Assembly (NCBI GenBank): GCA_947095535.1
Contig: OX352774.1
Coordinates: 2,232,001-2,296,000 of the forward strand
From: Poecilobothrus nobilitatus
Lineage: Eukaryota; Arthropoda; Insecta; Diptera; Dolichopodidae
DNA: 64,000 nucleotides
Direction: 5' to 3'
The position numbers were made by a program, and so were the translations under genes. A model generated the notes under the pieces. It was given only the letters and a program-made list of their open reading frames with translations. It searched no databases and was not told where the DNA came from. Shown here piece by piece: positions 11,470-22,599 of this stretch (positions within the stretch are counted from its first letter, which is position 1; every line of letters begins with the position of its first letter).

Positions 11470-13058
11470 TATACCCGTACGATAGGATCGGGTATAATAA
11501 AATTACTCCTCCGTTTGTAACACCTCGAAATAAGCGAGCTAGATATACCTTCAAAGGTATGGATCGGATCAGAAAAAAATTCTAAGACTTTTGAGCCATG
11601 TCCGTCCGTCCGTCCGTCCGTCCGTCCGTCAGCACGCTAACTCAAAAACTAAGAAAGCTAGAATCTTGAAATTTACACAAAATATTTTGGGAGTAATTTG
11701 TAGGTTCCCTATTTTTTGTGGTTGAGTTTGGACCAAAACTTAGGGTAGCTCTCGAACACCTAACTTTTAGATCCCCACATTTTTTTTGCAATAGAGCTAT
11801 GAAATTTTAACTACTGATAGATCTCACAAAAATATTAATTTTATTTTAAATAACTTTTTTTTGTAGCCCCACCCGTTACGGACCTACAGCTCCCCAAAGG
11901 TTCAAAAAAGCTCTATATTTAAATTGTTATAGCACAAGTTGTATAAGGTATATCTTCATTTTGAAAACGCCAAACGATTACTACTTTTATTAGATTTAAA
12001 AGTATATATACAATAAATATATATTTGTGGCATACGGTGTCTTAATTTACCGTTATGCAAAACTCAAATTTTGCAAAATCCGTCAACCCTTCTATCTTCT
12101 AAACGGTTTAAGTTGGAAACTTGAAATTTTGACAGAAGTTAGATCTTTGAAAATAAGTATGAGTCATTTCAGAATTTTTTTTTGTATCACCCCCCGTTTA
12201 GGAGCTGTAAGGGGTCAAAAACTGAAAATTTCCTATTTTGAAACACCTGTAACTTGAACACCTGTTAAAATTTTTTTGAAGTAATACAAAAAAATTAAAG
12301 CTTCAATATTATACTCTTATTTCTGTTAATAACTTTTTTTAATAATATAGGGTTACTTTATAATTGACGAAAGTATTACTTGATTTTTTCAAATTTTCTA
12401 ACAAATTTCTTCAACAAATTTTTTGCATTTTGTTTTACTCGATAATTTGAAATTGTTGAGGATATAATGCGTAGTACATAAAAATGTAAATAAATCAACA
12501 ACATAACGGTTGCTTGAAGAATTTTTATTTATATGATATTAATATATATACATACTTATATAATATCATGTTTATTTACATATCGTATATGTCACTAGTG
12601 AATGAATGATAAGAGTATATATGTATATTATATAGCGCCGTATTTACATACATATATGTATTTTATTGTACTTATAAGAAATTATTCTGTCAATGGAATA
12701 TTTAAATATAATATAATATAATATTTAAAATTATATTTACTATTTTGTACTAAGTAAATTTAATATACATTTACCGCTTAGTATTAAATGGTACCATAGA
12801 ATATTTGAAAAAGTTTTGGATTGATAATAGTTATGTGAAAGGTTAGAATCTGCTTTTGAAGAATGTACATATAAACATATAGTTTGAATATATTTACAAC
12901 CCATAGTTCTAGAAATTATAAAATTCACCCAAATTATTTTAAAATACTAAAATATTAAAAACATAATATTGTGAGCAGAGTGACAGGCTGTGAACATACT
13001 AACGGTTCGTACGGGTATCAAAGAGTTGACAAAGGCAACTGTATTCTTCCTCGTTTTC
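11470..13058 (+). mobile_element. Family B DINE/Helentron-like element, complete copy
   Basis: It begins with a perfect 8-bp stem, TATACCCG ... CGGGTATA (11470-11495), followed by AATTACTCCTCCGTTTGTAA and a clean (GTCC)7 tract (about 11600-11630), then CTCAAAAACTAAGAAAGCTA. The core (11830-12300) is shared with family C. The 3' end carries GCAGAGTGACAGG, then ACGGTTCGTACGGGTATC, which is the 5' motif inverted, then GAGTTGACAAAGGCAAC and the terminus CTTCCTCGTTTT. At 1589 bp this is the best reference copy in the window. It shows no coding capacity, so it would need replication proteins from elsewhere. Assignment to the DINE-1/mini-me type rests on architecture only. Confidence 0.65.
11600..11630 (+). 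repeat. (GTCC)n tract inside family B
   Basis: Seven uninterrupted GTCC units. GTCY proto-microsatellites at a fixed internal position are a described hallmark of dipteran mini-me/DINE elements. The equivalent tract on the minus strand of family A lies at about 4325-4352. Confidence 0.9.
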
Positions 13059-13321
13059 TAAAAATCTGGTTTTTTTTTTAAATCTGGCTTCTTAACAACT
13101 CGTTTAAATATGTTGAAATTTATAAAATAAAACATTTTCAATATAAAAAATAAATAGAAGGGATTTTATAGTTGTTACAAAATCTGGATTATATACTTTT
13201 TCTATAGTATACGTAGGATATTTCTTTATAGTTTAATTTGCAATAAAACACAGAAAATTGTTTTTAATATCCATTAAATTGGCTTTATTTGACAGATAAT
13301 TTTATGACATTAATTTTTGAA

Positions 13322-13833
13322 TATGATTTCGCATTTGGCCACCGCGGCTGGTGCGAACATGGGGTAATCTGAAGGTCCAATTTTCACACACATTTTACAG
13401 TAAATCGGGATGCACTTCGGCAAGCACGCTTCGACTGTTCGCTTCCAAGTGCTCAATTGTTTCTGGTTTATTGGTGTAGACATGCGACTTTACATATCCC
13501 CAGAGAAAGTAATCAAATGGTGTCAAATCACAAAAAGTAGATGGCCAGCTAACTAACAGATCCATTTCGTGAAATTAATCGTTCGTCAAATGTTTTTTTC
13601 AGTAAATTAATTGTGTTGCGCGTTGTGTCGCATGTGAAACTACATGCCTGCAACATTTCTGACTTCCAATTGATGCACAAAAAATTAGTAATCATGTCTC
13701 TGTACTGCAACGTCCCGACCATCATTTTTGAAGATATATGGACCAATGATTCCATTGGCCTATAAAGCGCACCAAACGGTGACTTTTTTCTGATGTAATG
13801 GTGTTTCGTTAATGGCTTGCGGATTATCATCTA
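13322..13833 (-). pseudogene. Tc1/mariner-superfamily transposase relic, C-terminal part
   Basis: Read on the minus strand in more than one frame. It gives a conserved run around NETPLH-QKKVTVWCAL, then RYRDMITNF-like sequence, then CDLTPFDYFLWGYVKSHVY followed by TNKPETIEHLEAN and MCVKIGPSDYPMFAP. The DLTPFDYFLWGYVK block is the region of the third catalytic acidic residue in insect IS630/Tc1-like (DDE_3) transposases. Several frame changes and stops, including one between the DLTP block and the C-terminus, show it is dead. The N-terminal DNA-binding part and the first catalytic Asp are absent. The longest open piece (13549-13830) is only partly in the true frame. It abuts the 5' end of a family-B element (13837-14084) in the same orientation. 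Confidence 0.75.
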
Positions 13834-13836
13834 CAA

Positions 13837-14084
13837 AAAAAAATAGAGAACCTACAAATTGATCCAAGAATATTTTGTTGCTAATTTCAATACTCTAACT
13901 TTCTTAGTTTTTGAGTTAGCGTGCTGAAGCACGGACGGACGGACAAAGCTTAATTGACTCAGAATTTGATTCTGATCCGATCCAAACCTTTGAATGTATA
14001 TCTAGCTTGCTTATTTCGGAGCAGTAATTTGCTTACAAACGGAGGAGTAATTTTTCTATACGCGGTACTTATCGTACGGGTATA
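13837..14084 (-). mobile_element. Family B 5' end, truncated
   Basis: Inverted relative to the complete copy at 11470. The 5' motif CGTACGGGTATA is at about 14073-14084, then the words for TTACTCCTCCGTTTG, then a short GGAC run (about 13933-13948) and GAGTTAGCGTGCTG. It stops where the core should begin, directly at the transposase relic. Confidence 0.65.
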
Positions 14085-14171
14085 AAATAATTTTCTTTTA
14101 TTCCAATCAAAAAAATTAATAAATAAAAATACTCAACTTCAATTTTATAATATTTCTCTTATCAATATTAT

Positions 14172-15800
14172 TTAAATATTTTTACTATTGCAAACAATAA
14201 GAAATATTTCTTCCAATAAAGATTCGTCAATTCTATTTCTTCGTTCTGATAATATCCACTTGAGCAAGGAAAATACACGTTGAACTGATAACTAACTTGC
14301 AGGTACAGCCAGCACAATTTTGGCTATTTTTTCAATAATTGGATTTTTATTACGCCAATATTCAAATACATTAATATATGTTGGCATAACGTCCAAATTG
14401 TTAAAAGTGTTAAATAAAATGTCCACATTGATATCATTTTCATTTTTTGATTTTGAAGAATTTTCCAGCATATATCGAGTTAATAAACTGTCTTCATCAA
14501 TATTATCATTGAATTTCTCGATTTCATTTTGATTTCCATTCTGATTTTCGTTTTGATTTTTTGGAAATAAATGTTCATATAGTAGTGTCAAATGGTTTAT
14601 TCCAAATTTTTTTTTCCTCACTGGTTTGCAAATTTTGATAACGGGGGTATAAAAATACTGCAGCCATTGTGGGCCACATTTAGACAAAAGAGATTTTTCT
14701 CTTTTTAGTAGATAAAAACGGTACACTATAATTAATTTTTGATCGATGCAACTTACACTTGTACCAGGCTTCACTCATCATTAAGTTTTCTGATTGCAGA
14801 TGAATAGTTGTCTTGTATGGATATTTTAGTCTGTTCACAATGTTATCCATTTTAATCCAATCTTCGTTGCACACTAAAAGTTTCGGATATTCATCACTTT
14901 TCATTACAAAATTCGCTTAATAATATGATCAAAAGTCTACTGATCATATTATATGTGGAATTCCACCTGGTAACCACATTTTTTACTGGTTTATTCAAAC
15001 CTTTAGCTCTCAAAACTACAAAAATAGTTGGAGTTCTTAATTTAATCGCAAATGACAAAGATTTTGCAATTGTTATGTTTATGTACACATCTATACACCT
15101 ACATTTTGTTCAACTTTTATATTGTATTTCTTTAAAATTATTTTGATTTGTTCGGTAAGGTAGGTGGCGGGCGGGCATCTCTTTCATGAAATTCTTTTAC
15201 AGCTAAAGCAACAGAAATACAAATTTTATTATTTTTGATAAATTGAATATTTATAATGGGGTCGAAAAATGCCTTAATCCACTGTATTCGAAGTATTAAT
15301 TAAAAGTATTTCATTTACAGTTACAAGTTCCGCTATCATTCTATCATTCATATCATTATCAAAAGTATTTCATTTACAGTTACAAGTCTATCATTTCTTG
15401 AGAACTAATGTTGAATGCGATGGTTTTTTTTTTATAACTAAAAAAATTTTTTTTTTTTAATACATTTGAAATTACACAGCCTTTCATGTTCTATTCAGGC
15501 GTGGCTGTAAATGTCGTAAGGGGGAATAAGTCTTACGACGTGTGTGGGATTTGAATTCACACTCCCTCGGTGTTTACAGCGTATTTTATACGCTCTTACC
15601 CAGTAGGCCACCGAGGCCCCTATCTTAAAAAAGTTATATCGTCTAAAGTTTTTTGACAGCTTTTATTTTTTTTGGTTCACCTTGATTTTGCTGTTTTTCG
15701 TTTTCTTCCAAAACATTCGGATGCGGTTTTAAATGTGCTTTTAAGTTTCCTGTATGTGTACAATTGATCATGTATATGTCGATTTTCCTTGCTGATTCTC
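14172..15800 (-). pseudogene. hAT-superfamily transposase relic with BED-type finger
   Basis: On the minus strand the pieces run in family order. About 15790-15655 gives the end of a BED-type zinc finger (CTHTGNLKAHLKPHP). About 14980-14945 gives KPVKNVVTRWNSTYNM, the conserved RW block of hAT transposases. About 14820-14680 gives LQSENLMMSEAW. 14774-14295 is one open stretch ending in FEYWRNKNPIIEKIAKIVLAV, and 14313-14172 gives AVPAS-stop-LSVQRVFS then LKWILSERRNRID, the C-terminal dimerisation region. A single in-frame TAG (14292-14294) sits where hAT proteins usually have Gln, so CAG to TAG is likely. Further frame breaks lie around 14700-14900. A SINE (15450-15620) separates the finger from the rest. 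A 26-bp direct repeat starts at 15302 and 15361. Terminal inverted repeats were not found. Confidence 0.8.
15450..15620 (-). mobile_element. tRNA-head SINE inserted in the hAT relic
   Basis: On the minus strand it starts GGGGCCTCGGTGGCCTACTG (A-box-like TGGCCTACTGG). CACCGAGG follows, pairing with CCTCGGTG, then a B-box-like AATTCAAATCCC. The hairpin GTCGTAAG / CTTACGAC is at 15513-15520 and 15532-15539. It ends in an A-rich tail. The flanks TATCTTAAAAAAGTT (right) and TATAACTAAAAAAATT (left) may be a decayed target-site duplication. Confidence 0.7.
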
Positions 15801-15829
15801 TTGTGTCATAAATATTGGGGGTATTATTT

Positions 15830-17299
15830 TTTAATCGTTAATAATTTCAAAACAAAATAAGATAGGAATATAATAATAAATGAAGTGGCAATACCTATGT
15901 AACAACATACTTTTTTTATTTACGTATACATATATAGGTACACAGATATTTTTCTCAATATTTTCATATTACTGATATACAAATAATTTCTTAAGTCTAA
16001 TACATACATATACTATAAAAATATGTACTTACCTAATCTAATATATAATTTTATTATATTTTGAAAGAAAGAAGTTCTACACATCTACCGATCAATCTGT
16101 GGCACAATTTATATTTTAAAATAAACCAATTTCTATTTTCTAGCTAAAAACTTGTAACTAATAATTCCTTACTTAGACTATAACCATGTTAAAATGTCAT
16201 TCTTAACAAGTGTAATGATAAACTGACATATTTATGTCCCTACAAATAAATATTCTTAATTCACAATGGAGAATTTGAATTTTATTTCTTATTCACAATG
16301 GAGAATTTTTTGTTTTTCATATAACATATAACACACCGACTACCGTTATAACGTTGTAACGTATCATGCAGCGAGTAGAAACGTTATGTTAAAACATTAT
16401 GTATGAATAGTCTAAAACCAGCATATTATTCGGTACATAATATTAAAAGATCACATACACTTACTAAAGTTTTGAAACCTTTAGATGTAATTATTTAACC
16501 TTTATTTTTAGTTTTGGATTATTTTTTCTTAGGAATTTTTTTTTTGCGCTTTTAAATTAAAGGTTTTAATTAAGGAATTTCGACACCGTTATTCCGATTT
16601 GTTAGAAAAGACAAAATTTAAAAAGTGGATGTTTTAAAATAAATACCTAGTTGATTTGTCTTTGAAAAATATAAGCTAAAAATTTGATAATTCTTCTAAC
16701 TTGTTCGCTCAATATACATATATAAGGCAAAAGGTATATTGAGCAAACAGTTTACAAAAGAATATTGTGAAAACTATACATACATGTATGCAGTTTATTG
16801 TTGTTTTCCGCATGTTGTGATTAGTAAAATGTTATAATAAAAAAACTTTTTCAAAAACAACATTTCTTTTAAATTTCCGAAAGGAAAAACTGTTTTTGTT
16901 GTTACTACAAATTTGAATTAATAAAACATGACCATACCACTTTGCATAAAATAAGCAAAAACAACTTACCAGATTTGTTTAACAATTTTCATGTTATCAA
17001 AAAATATGATCTTCTATATTTTCTCTCTAATTTTGTTTTTAACGGCTTTTTGAATGTCATTTTGACATTTTAAATAATATTCTCAAATAAATGTTGTACT
17101 TTAGATGACAATTTAAAAAATAAAAATAAAAAAAATACGATTTTTATGTAAGACTTACTATATTGTTATTTGTTATACATATATTTATAAAACACTTGAG
17201 GAAAAAATATTTTATTGAATTTTGAGAATTGAATTAAAAATTGTTTTTAAATATTGCATTGTAATATTAACATTCAATAAAGCTTATCTTATAAGTTTT
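15830..17299. other. AT-rich stretch, no gene seen
   Basis: No supported gene. One local direct repeat is visible: AATTCACAATGGAGAATTT or close variants at about 16259 and 16292. Confidence 0.5.
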
Positions 17300-17799
17300 T
17301 ATACCTGAATGAACTTAATTCAAGGGTATAATAAATTTTCCATTACGTTTGCGACATATTAAAGGAGCCGAGCTAGATATGAAAAAGTATCTAATTTCTT
17401 GCTCAGTACTGAATTAATAAAGCTGGACATCTGAAATTTTCTAAAATACTATTATCTATCGAAAAAGTATTAATATTATCGAAATAATTTCTACGAAGTT
17501 TGGCTGCTCTAGCCCAACAGGTTCAGGTATTTTGCATATCTTATAACTTAATTAAGCTAGACATCTGAAATGAATAAATGTTATGGCAGTAATTTCTGTT
17601 AAATTTGTATGGTTCGGCACAACATATTCGAGTAGCTTTCATACAACTTCAAAATTTATATAAATATATCTCGTTACTAAATTAAGTCAAACATCTGAAA
17701 TTTTGTAAAATATTATCAAATTTTATTGAAAAAGCATATATTTTGTTCACGCGGTTATGGAGTTGGCACAGTAGTCTACTCTACATTTTTCCTTGTTTT
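17300..17799 (+). mobile_element. Family A element, short copy
   Basis: Starts TATACCTGAATGAACTTAAT then TCAAGGGTATAATAAA and CCATTACGTTTGCGACA. Ends with CACGCGGTTATGGAGTTGG, an AGTCTACTCTA hairpin arm and CCTTGTTTT. The GTCC tract and the tandem core units are lost or never amplified, leaving 500 bp. Confidence 0.6.
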
Positions 17800-18802
17800 A
17801 CATTATTTAACTTTCTATTACTAATGTACGTATTTTATTAGTTTAGTTTTAGAATTTTGAAGTAAATAACTCAAAATAAAACCAATTTAAAATTATAATT
17901 GGTGTTATAAATTATATAACAACAATTTTTATTTATTTAAAATTCGTAGTTCAGAGGTTCGACAGCTTGTTTTGTGCAATAATAAAGTATCGCTACAAAT
18001 AACGATTGAATTTAGAGGTCAAATGGTATATTTACTTATATATTGAATCGTATATTTACTTATATAAAGAATTTGATATACAATCTTGTCTAAGTATATA
18101 ACCTCGTGTATATACTTAGACTAGATTGTATATCAAGCCTCTTTTAGGATGAGATATTCCAATAAAACAGTAAACTGAGATATTTACAGTATGGTGGGCT
18201 TAAATACAAATTTTTGCATATGTTTAGCTTTTAAGCTTTCTCTCAGATCAAAAGCTGTATAGTTACACAGGAATGTTTACTATCACTAATGTAATGATGG
18301 TGGAAGATATCATGACTAAAACTACTTGCGACTGAACAGAAATATTTAGTAGGACTTATTTTAGTAGCTTGAATCTTTCATCAATACTGATAATACATGC
18401 TTGCTGTCAATAAATCATTTCACTATGATTATATTCAAAATTAAATGATCTAAAGTATGAATCTGCTAAAATACCTAGCATAAATACTATAAATAACACA
18501 AATACTAAACAAATAAACTGACTTTACAAAAATTTAATTATAAGATTATTATTCAAATATTTCGACATACATAATATGCCTGACATATCATCTAATTTTT
18601 AATTTAATTAAATTATAGAAATTCCATATAATAATTCTGGTTTACTTTTGCAATTATATTTCTATGAAATAAGCTAATAGCAATCAACTAAAATTAAAAA
18701 TTAGCAACACAGCAATTAAATTTAAAATTGATATGCTTTTAACTAATTGCCCGTTGCCTCCGAAATTTTTAAAACGTTTTTTAAGTACTGTAAGTAAATA
18801 TA
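17800..18802. other. AT-rich stretch with one strong hairpin
   Basis: No gene seen. A 28-bp inverted repeat with a short loop lies at 18073-18136, starting TTGATATACAATC with its complement ending GATTGTATATCAA. Confidence 0.5.
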
Positions 18803-19621
18803 CAGGGTGTTCCGTAATTAACTATAATGCTATACCGTTCCCTTTCTAGACCACGTAAGAAAATTCTGTAAATGTATTCGAAAGTAAATGTATTCGCTTA
18901 AGAAATTTCGAAACTAATTTAAGTGGTAAAATAAATATTTGCATTGAACAAGAAGGGGGCTATTTTGAACATTTACTATAGTAATGTAATTAAGTATGAA
19001 CAAACAAAATTGAAGACAATAATTTTGTTTGTTGTACATATGTTATTGTTTTTAACAACTTTTATCAATAATTACAGGGGCATTTTAGTAATATATTTTC
19101 TTACATCAAAAAGAATGTGGCCGGATTTAATTTGTATTAAGAAGAAAATAGCCAAAATTTTAAAAATTACTTTTATGATAAAATAAAAATTTGTATCTTA
19201 TAAACAGTATAAGCTGAAGAGATAGAAAATAATACAAATTAAAGCTGAAGATTCAGGAGATTATAAATATTGCAATATTTTGAAACTTTTCTAGTTTGTG
19301 TAAGTCATCATTCAATTTGCTTTTTTCAAAATAAAATTGTTAAAATTTCTACATTTTATAACTTGAGAAGCTCGTAGATTTGAAATGATAAAATTATAAA
19401 ATGAATAGATACTTGTTTAAAAGAAGATCTCTTAATCTTTCGAATATATATTTTACAGAATTTTGATACGTGGCCTAGAAACTGAATTAGGTGACAATTT
19501 AATAGAACTAAAAAAAAAAAGAAACATTTCATTTAAATCCCCATATCTTGGAAACTAGTAGAGTCTCAGCTCATAAGGTAATTAATCATAAAGGCAATGT
19601 AGTTAATTTTGGAACACCCTG
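18803..19621. mobile_element. Non-autonomous DNA transposon with terminal inverted repeats
   Basis: Left end CAGGGTGTTCCGTAATTAAC and right end, reverse-complemented, CAGGGTGTTCCAAAATTAAC: about 23 bp with two differences. Flanks are TATA on the left and CATA on the right, so a TA-containing target duplication is possible but not proven. The 819-bp interior is AT-rich. An 80-residue open frame (18944-19186) shows no transposase motif. Many insect DNA transposons start with CAGGGTG-type ends; the superfamily cannot be fixed here. Confidence 0.6.
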
Positions 19622-20943
19622 CATACTAAACATATATAATATGTAAGTCTTATTTGCAATTAAATAGGAATTAATTTGTTTTGTTTTTGTCTTCAGCCTT
19701 AAGCTTTTTTTAAGCGAAATACTTTTTGAATTTTAATTAATATGTGCTTTGTTTGGAATAAAATCATTGTTTTGTTTTTTTTTTTTTATGAATTTATTTG
19801 ATTGACTTTAAATTCAGTTTTATTACCTTTTGCAATTTTTGTATTTTTTTATTTACATATTTATTTTTGGGAACTATGCGCTCAGCTTAATTTTCAATTT
19901 GAATGAAAACAATAAATCAAACTCACTTTTCGAATCAAATTCCATAAAGTAAGTTTCTATCAAATATTTTAAGGTATCTCGTGAATCAATGTAGATTTTT
20001 AGAATATAATTATAAATTGACATAGATAGTCATAAATTAAGTAGTTAAAAGCTTGATTTTTGTTTTTTTTTTGCTGTATTTTTCTTAGTTTCCTTGATAA
20101 ATATTTTAGTACAGGTAATTTGAACTTTTGATTAATTGTTGGTAATAATTTTTTTATTTTCAAATTTTTTTTTGTTTACTTATTATTGAAATTATTTTTT
20201 TCTTCTTGGATTAAAAAGAAAAGATTAAAAATGCATAACTAACTATAAATTCAATATAAAATATTTTTTGTGAGATCTAGTTTGTGTATAAGTTTATGAA
20301 ATTTTGTATACAAAATATAATATGTATACGTTTTTATATAGATTCATATATAAATTGCATTTAATTTAAAATAAACTGCGCTTTAAGATAAATTATTGCA
20401 AGATAATTGATTAATAATAGACTTTGAGTATAATTGTAGGCTTTTGTAAAGTTAATTAATTTTATATGAACATTAAAATATAAAATCATAAAATTAAGAA
20501 TTCCTAGTTTTTTATTATTCTACTTTTGAAAACCTTTAAGTTTTAAATTTGGAGTATAATACTAACTAGTATATAGGAAAGTATGCGGTTCTGACTTTTT
20601 AAAGAAAATTTTTACTGAAAATTATAAAGGCTGACAAAATCGATGAAGGAGGAAATTTGCAAATAAAATTATTTATAAATCAATTAAGATTTTGGTTTGT
20701 AGTTTTTTTAGGTATCCACTTAAATACAATTCTTTTGATCTTATTATGTTAACATTCTTTAACGTATTTGTGTTTATTCCATTTTTTGCAACGGATTTAC
20801 TCCAACGTATATTTCTATATATATATACATTATAAAGAAACATCCAATATAATGAAGGACTGTAATATTAATAAATTATTTAGATTATTAACAAATAGCA
20901 ATCTTTAATAAAGAAGAATAAGTAAGTTATAAAATTATTTATG
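19622..20943. other. AT-rich stretch, no gene seen
   Basis: No supported gene, RNA or element end. Long poly-T runs near 19772-19790 and 20066-20076. Confidence 0.5.
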
Positions 20944-21893
20944 CAGGGCCAAGACTTTTACTTCACTGCCAACGACGGAAGTCTCGATGAGATTTTTGGC
21001 CTTTTTTAATGGGTCTTTTAGTTCATTAAAGTGAGTCAAAAGGTGAGTTAAAATAAAAATAAATTTCGTAATCAAACAACTGAATAAAGTAACTTTGTTT
21101 TATGAATCCAAAAAATATATAGATTCTGAATTAGGAGGGCTTTAATGATTGGGTACTATAAATCTGATAAGCCTTTATTTCACATTCAAATACGAAATAA
21201 GGTCTTATCCCCGAAATGGTGATAAGGATGTGAAATAAGATTTTAAGGTTTCATTTTGCAATTAAAAGATTTTAAATTAGAAGGAATTTTAGAATCCAAG
21301 AAAAAAACTCTTTAAAATCTTCCCTAATTATTTTTGTTACATATATATTTCGACATCAAAGAATTTACAATAACTATCCATTGAATGAAACTCTGATTTT
21401 GTAACCAACTCCAAAGTCCAATATTTTTTTACATATTTCAACATTAAAGAATTTAAAGCAGTGGGGGCTAATGTACGTAAACAGCCTCCACTATTTCAGT
21501 TTTGTTAATGTTGAAACATGCATGCAAAATCAGGATTATACGCTATTTTTAGAATTCATCTATAAAATCCCTTCTTCATATATAAAATTCAGAATCTCGC
21601 ATATTCATGCATACATACACATATTTTGAAAAAGGGATAATCCTGATTTTGTAATCAGTTATAAAATTGTTCTAAATTCAGAATCTGATGTATACTACAC
21701 ATAATACACATAGGTAAGGTATTTATTCTAGAAAAGATAATAATTGTAATTTTGCTATTTTTAAATAAATATATTTTAACATTGGGAATTCTGACTCTTT
21801 TTTGTGACTTTTGTCTTACAGAGGCTTTTTTTAATGAGTCAGAAGTACATGGGATTTCTGGCGTCGGTAGCGTTGGCCATGGACCAAATTAAT
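20944..21893. repeat. Cluster of nested small inverted repeats
   Basis: A clear inner foldback at about 21386-21545 pairs CATATTTCAACATTAA and AGTGGGGGC with GCCTCCACT and TTAATGTTGAAACATG, bounded by CTCTGATTTTGTAA and its partner TGCAAAATCAGGATTA. A further CCTGATTTTGTAATCAG lies at 21646, and AGATTCTGAATTAG (21120) matches ATTCAGAATCTG (21672) inverted. The outermost GC-richer ends (GCCAACGACGGAAGTC and GATTTCTGGCGTCGGTAG) resemble each other as inverted repeats but are diverged. Probably several MITEs inside one another. Confidence 0.4.
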
Positions 21894-22599
21894 ATTACTA
21901 TTCTGTAAATAATATACTTGAATATGCTGATCAACGGATACAAATTTTTCGTGTGGAATAAAATGAGATCTTATAAAAATATCAAGCAGCATTTGAATTA
22001 AATTAATCTAAAATGATAGACCACGTATACCTTTTTAGAAGTTAGAACCTTTAACTTTGTAGTCTTAATTAAAAACAATGATAAAAAAATTAATGGTTGT
22101 ATCAATAAAAACATAATATTACTAGAAATTTGTACACATAAATTCCAGTTAATATGGAAAACATTTAAGTTTATCATGTATGTTGCCTTGACTGCATATA
22201 AGGCTTTCTGCTTTACCAATTCTAATTCACTAATCCAAAAAAACGATACATGGATTAAAAATTGGAGATGAAGTTCCACATATTGAATAATATGAAAAAT
22301 TCAAATATTTAACAGAGGATCAAGAGATCATCTACACCTGTAGTGCTAGTCGATAGTTCAATAGGTACTTTAACACTTTTCATTTTACTTGCAATTATAT
22401 TTATACTAGAAAATCCCCTGTGCAATTGCACAATTTCTATAGATTCAAAAACATTTACGTTATCATACTGACTCCCTTAATAAACTACCTAAAAGTTTCA
22501 TTTTTACATCAGCACCACTAAAAAAATGTTGGAATCACTTACTTACTTGCTGTAATAGAAAAAAAACATAAAACAAATCTAAACACATAAAATTAAAAA

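Noticed and set aside
21998..22279. 93-residue minus-strand frame with hydrophobic stretches
   Set aside because: No family motif; a possible LINE scrap lies on the opposite strand; hydrophobicity is expected from T-rich codons.
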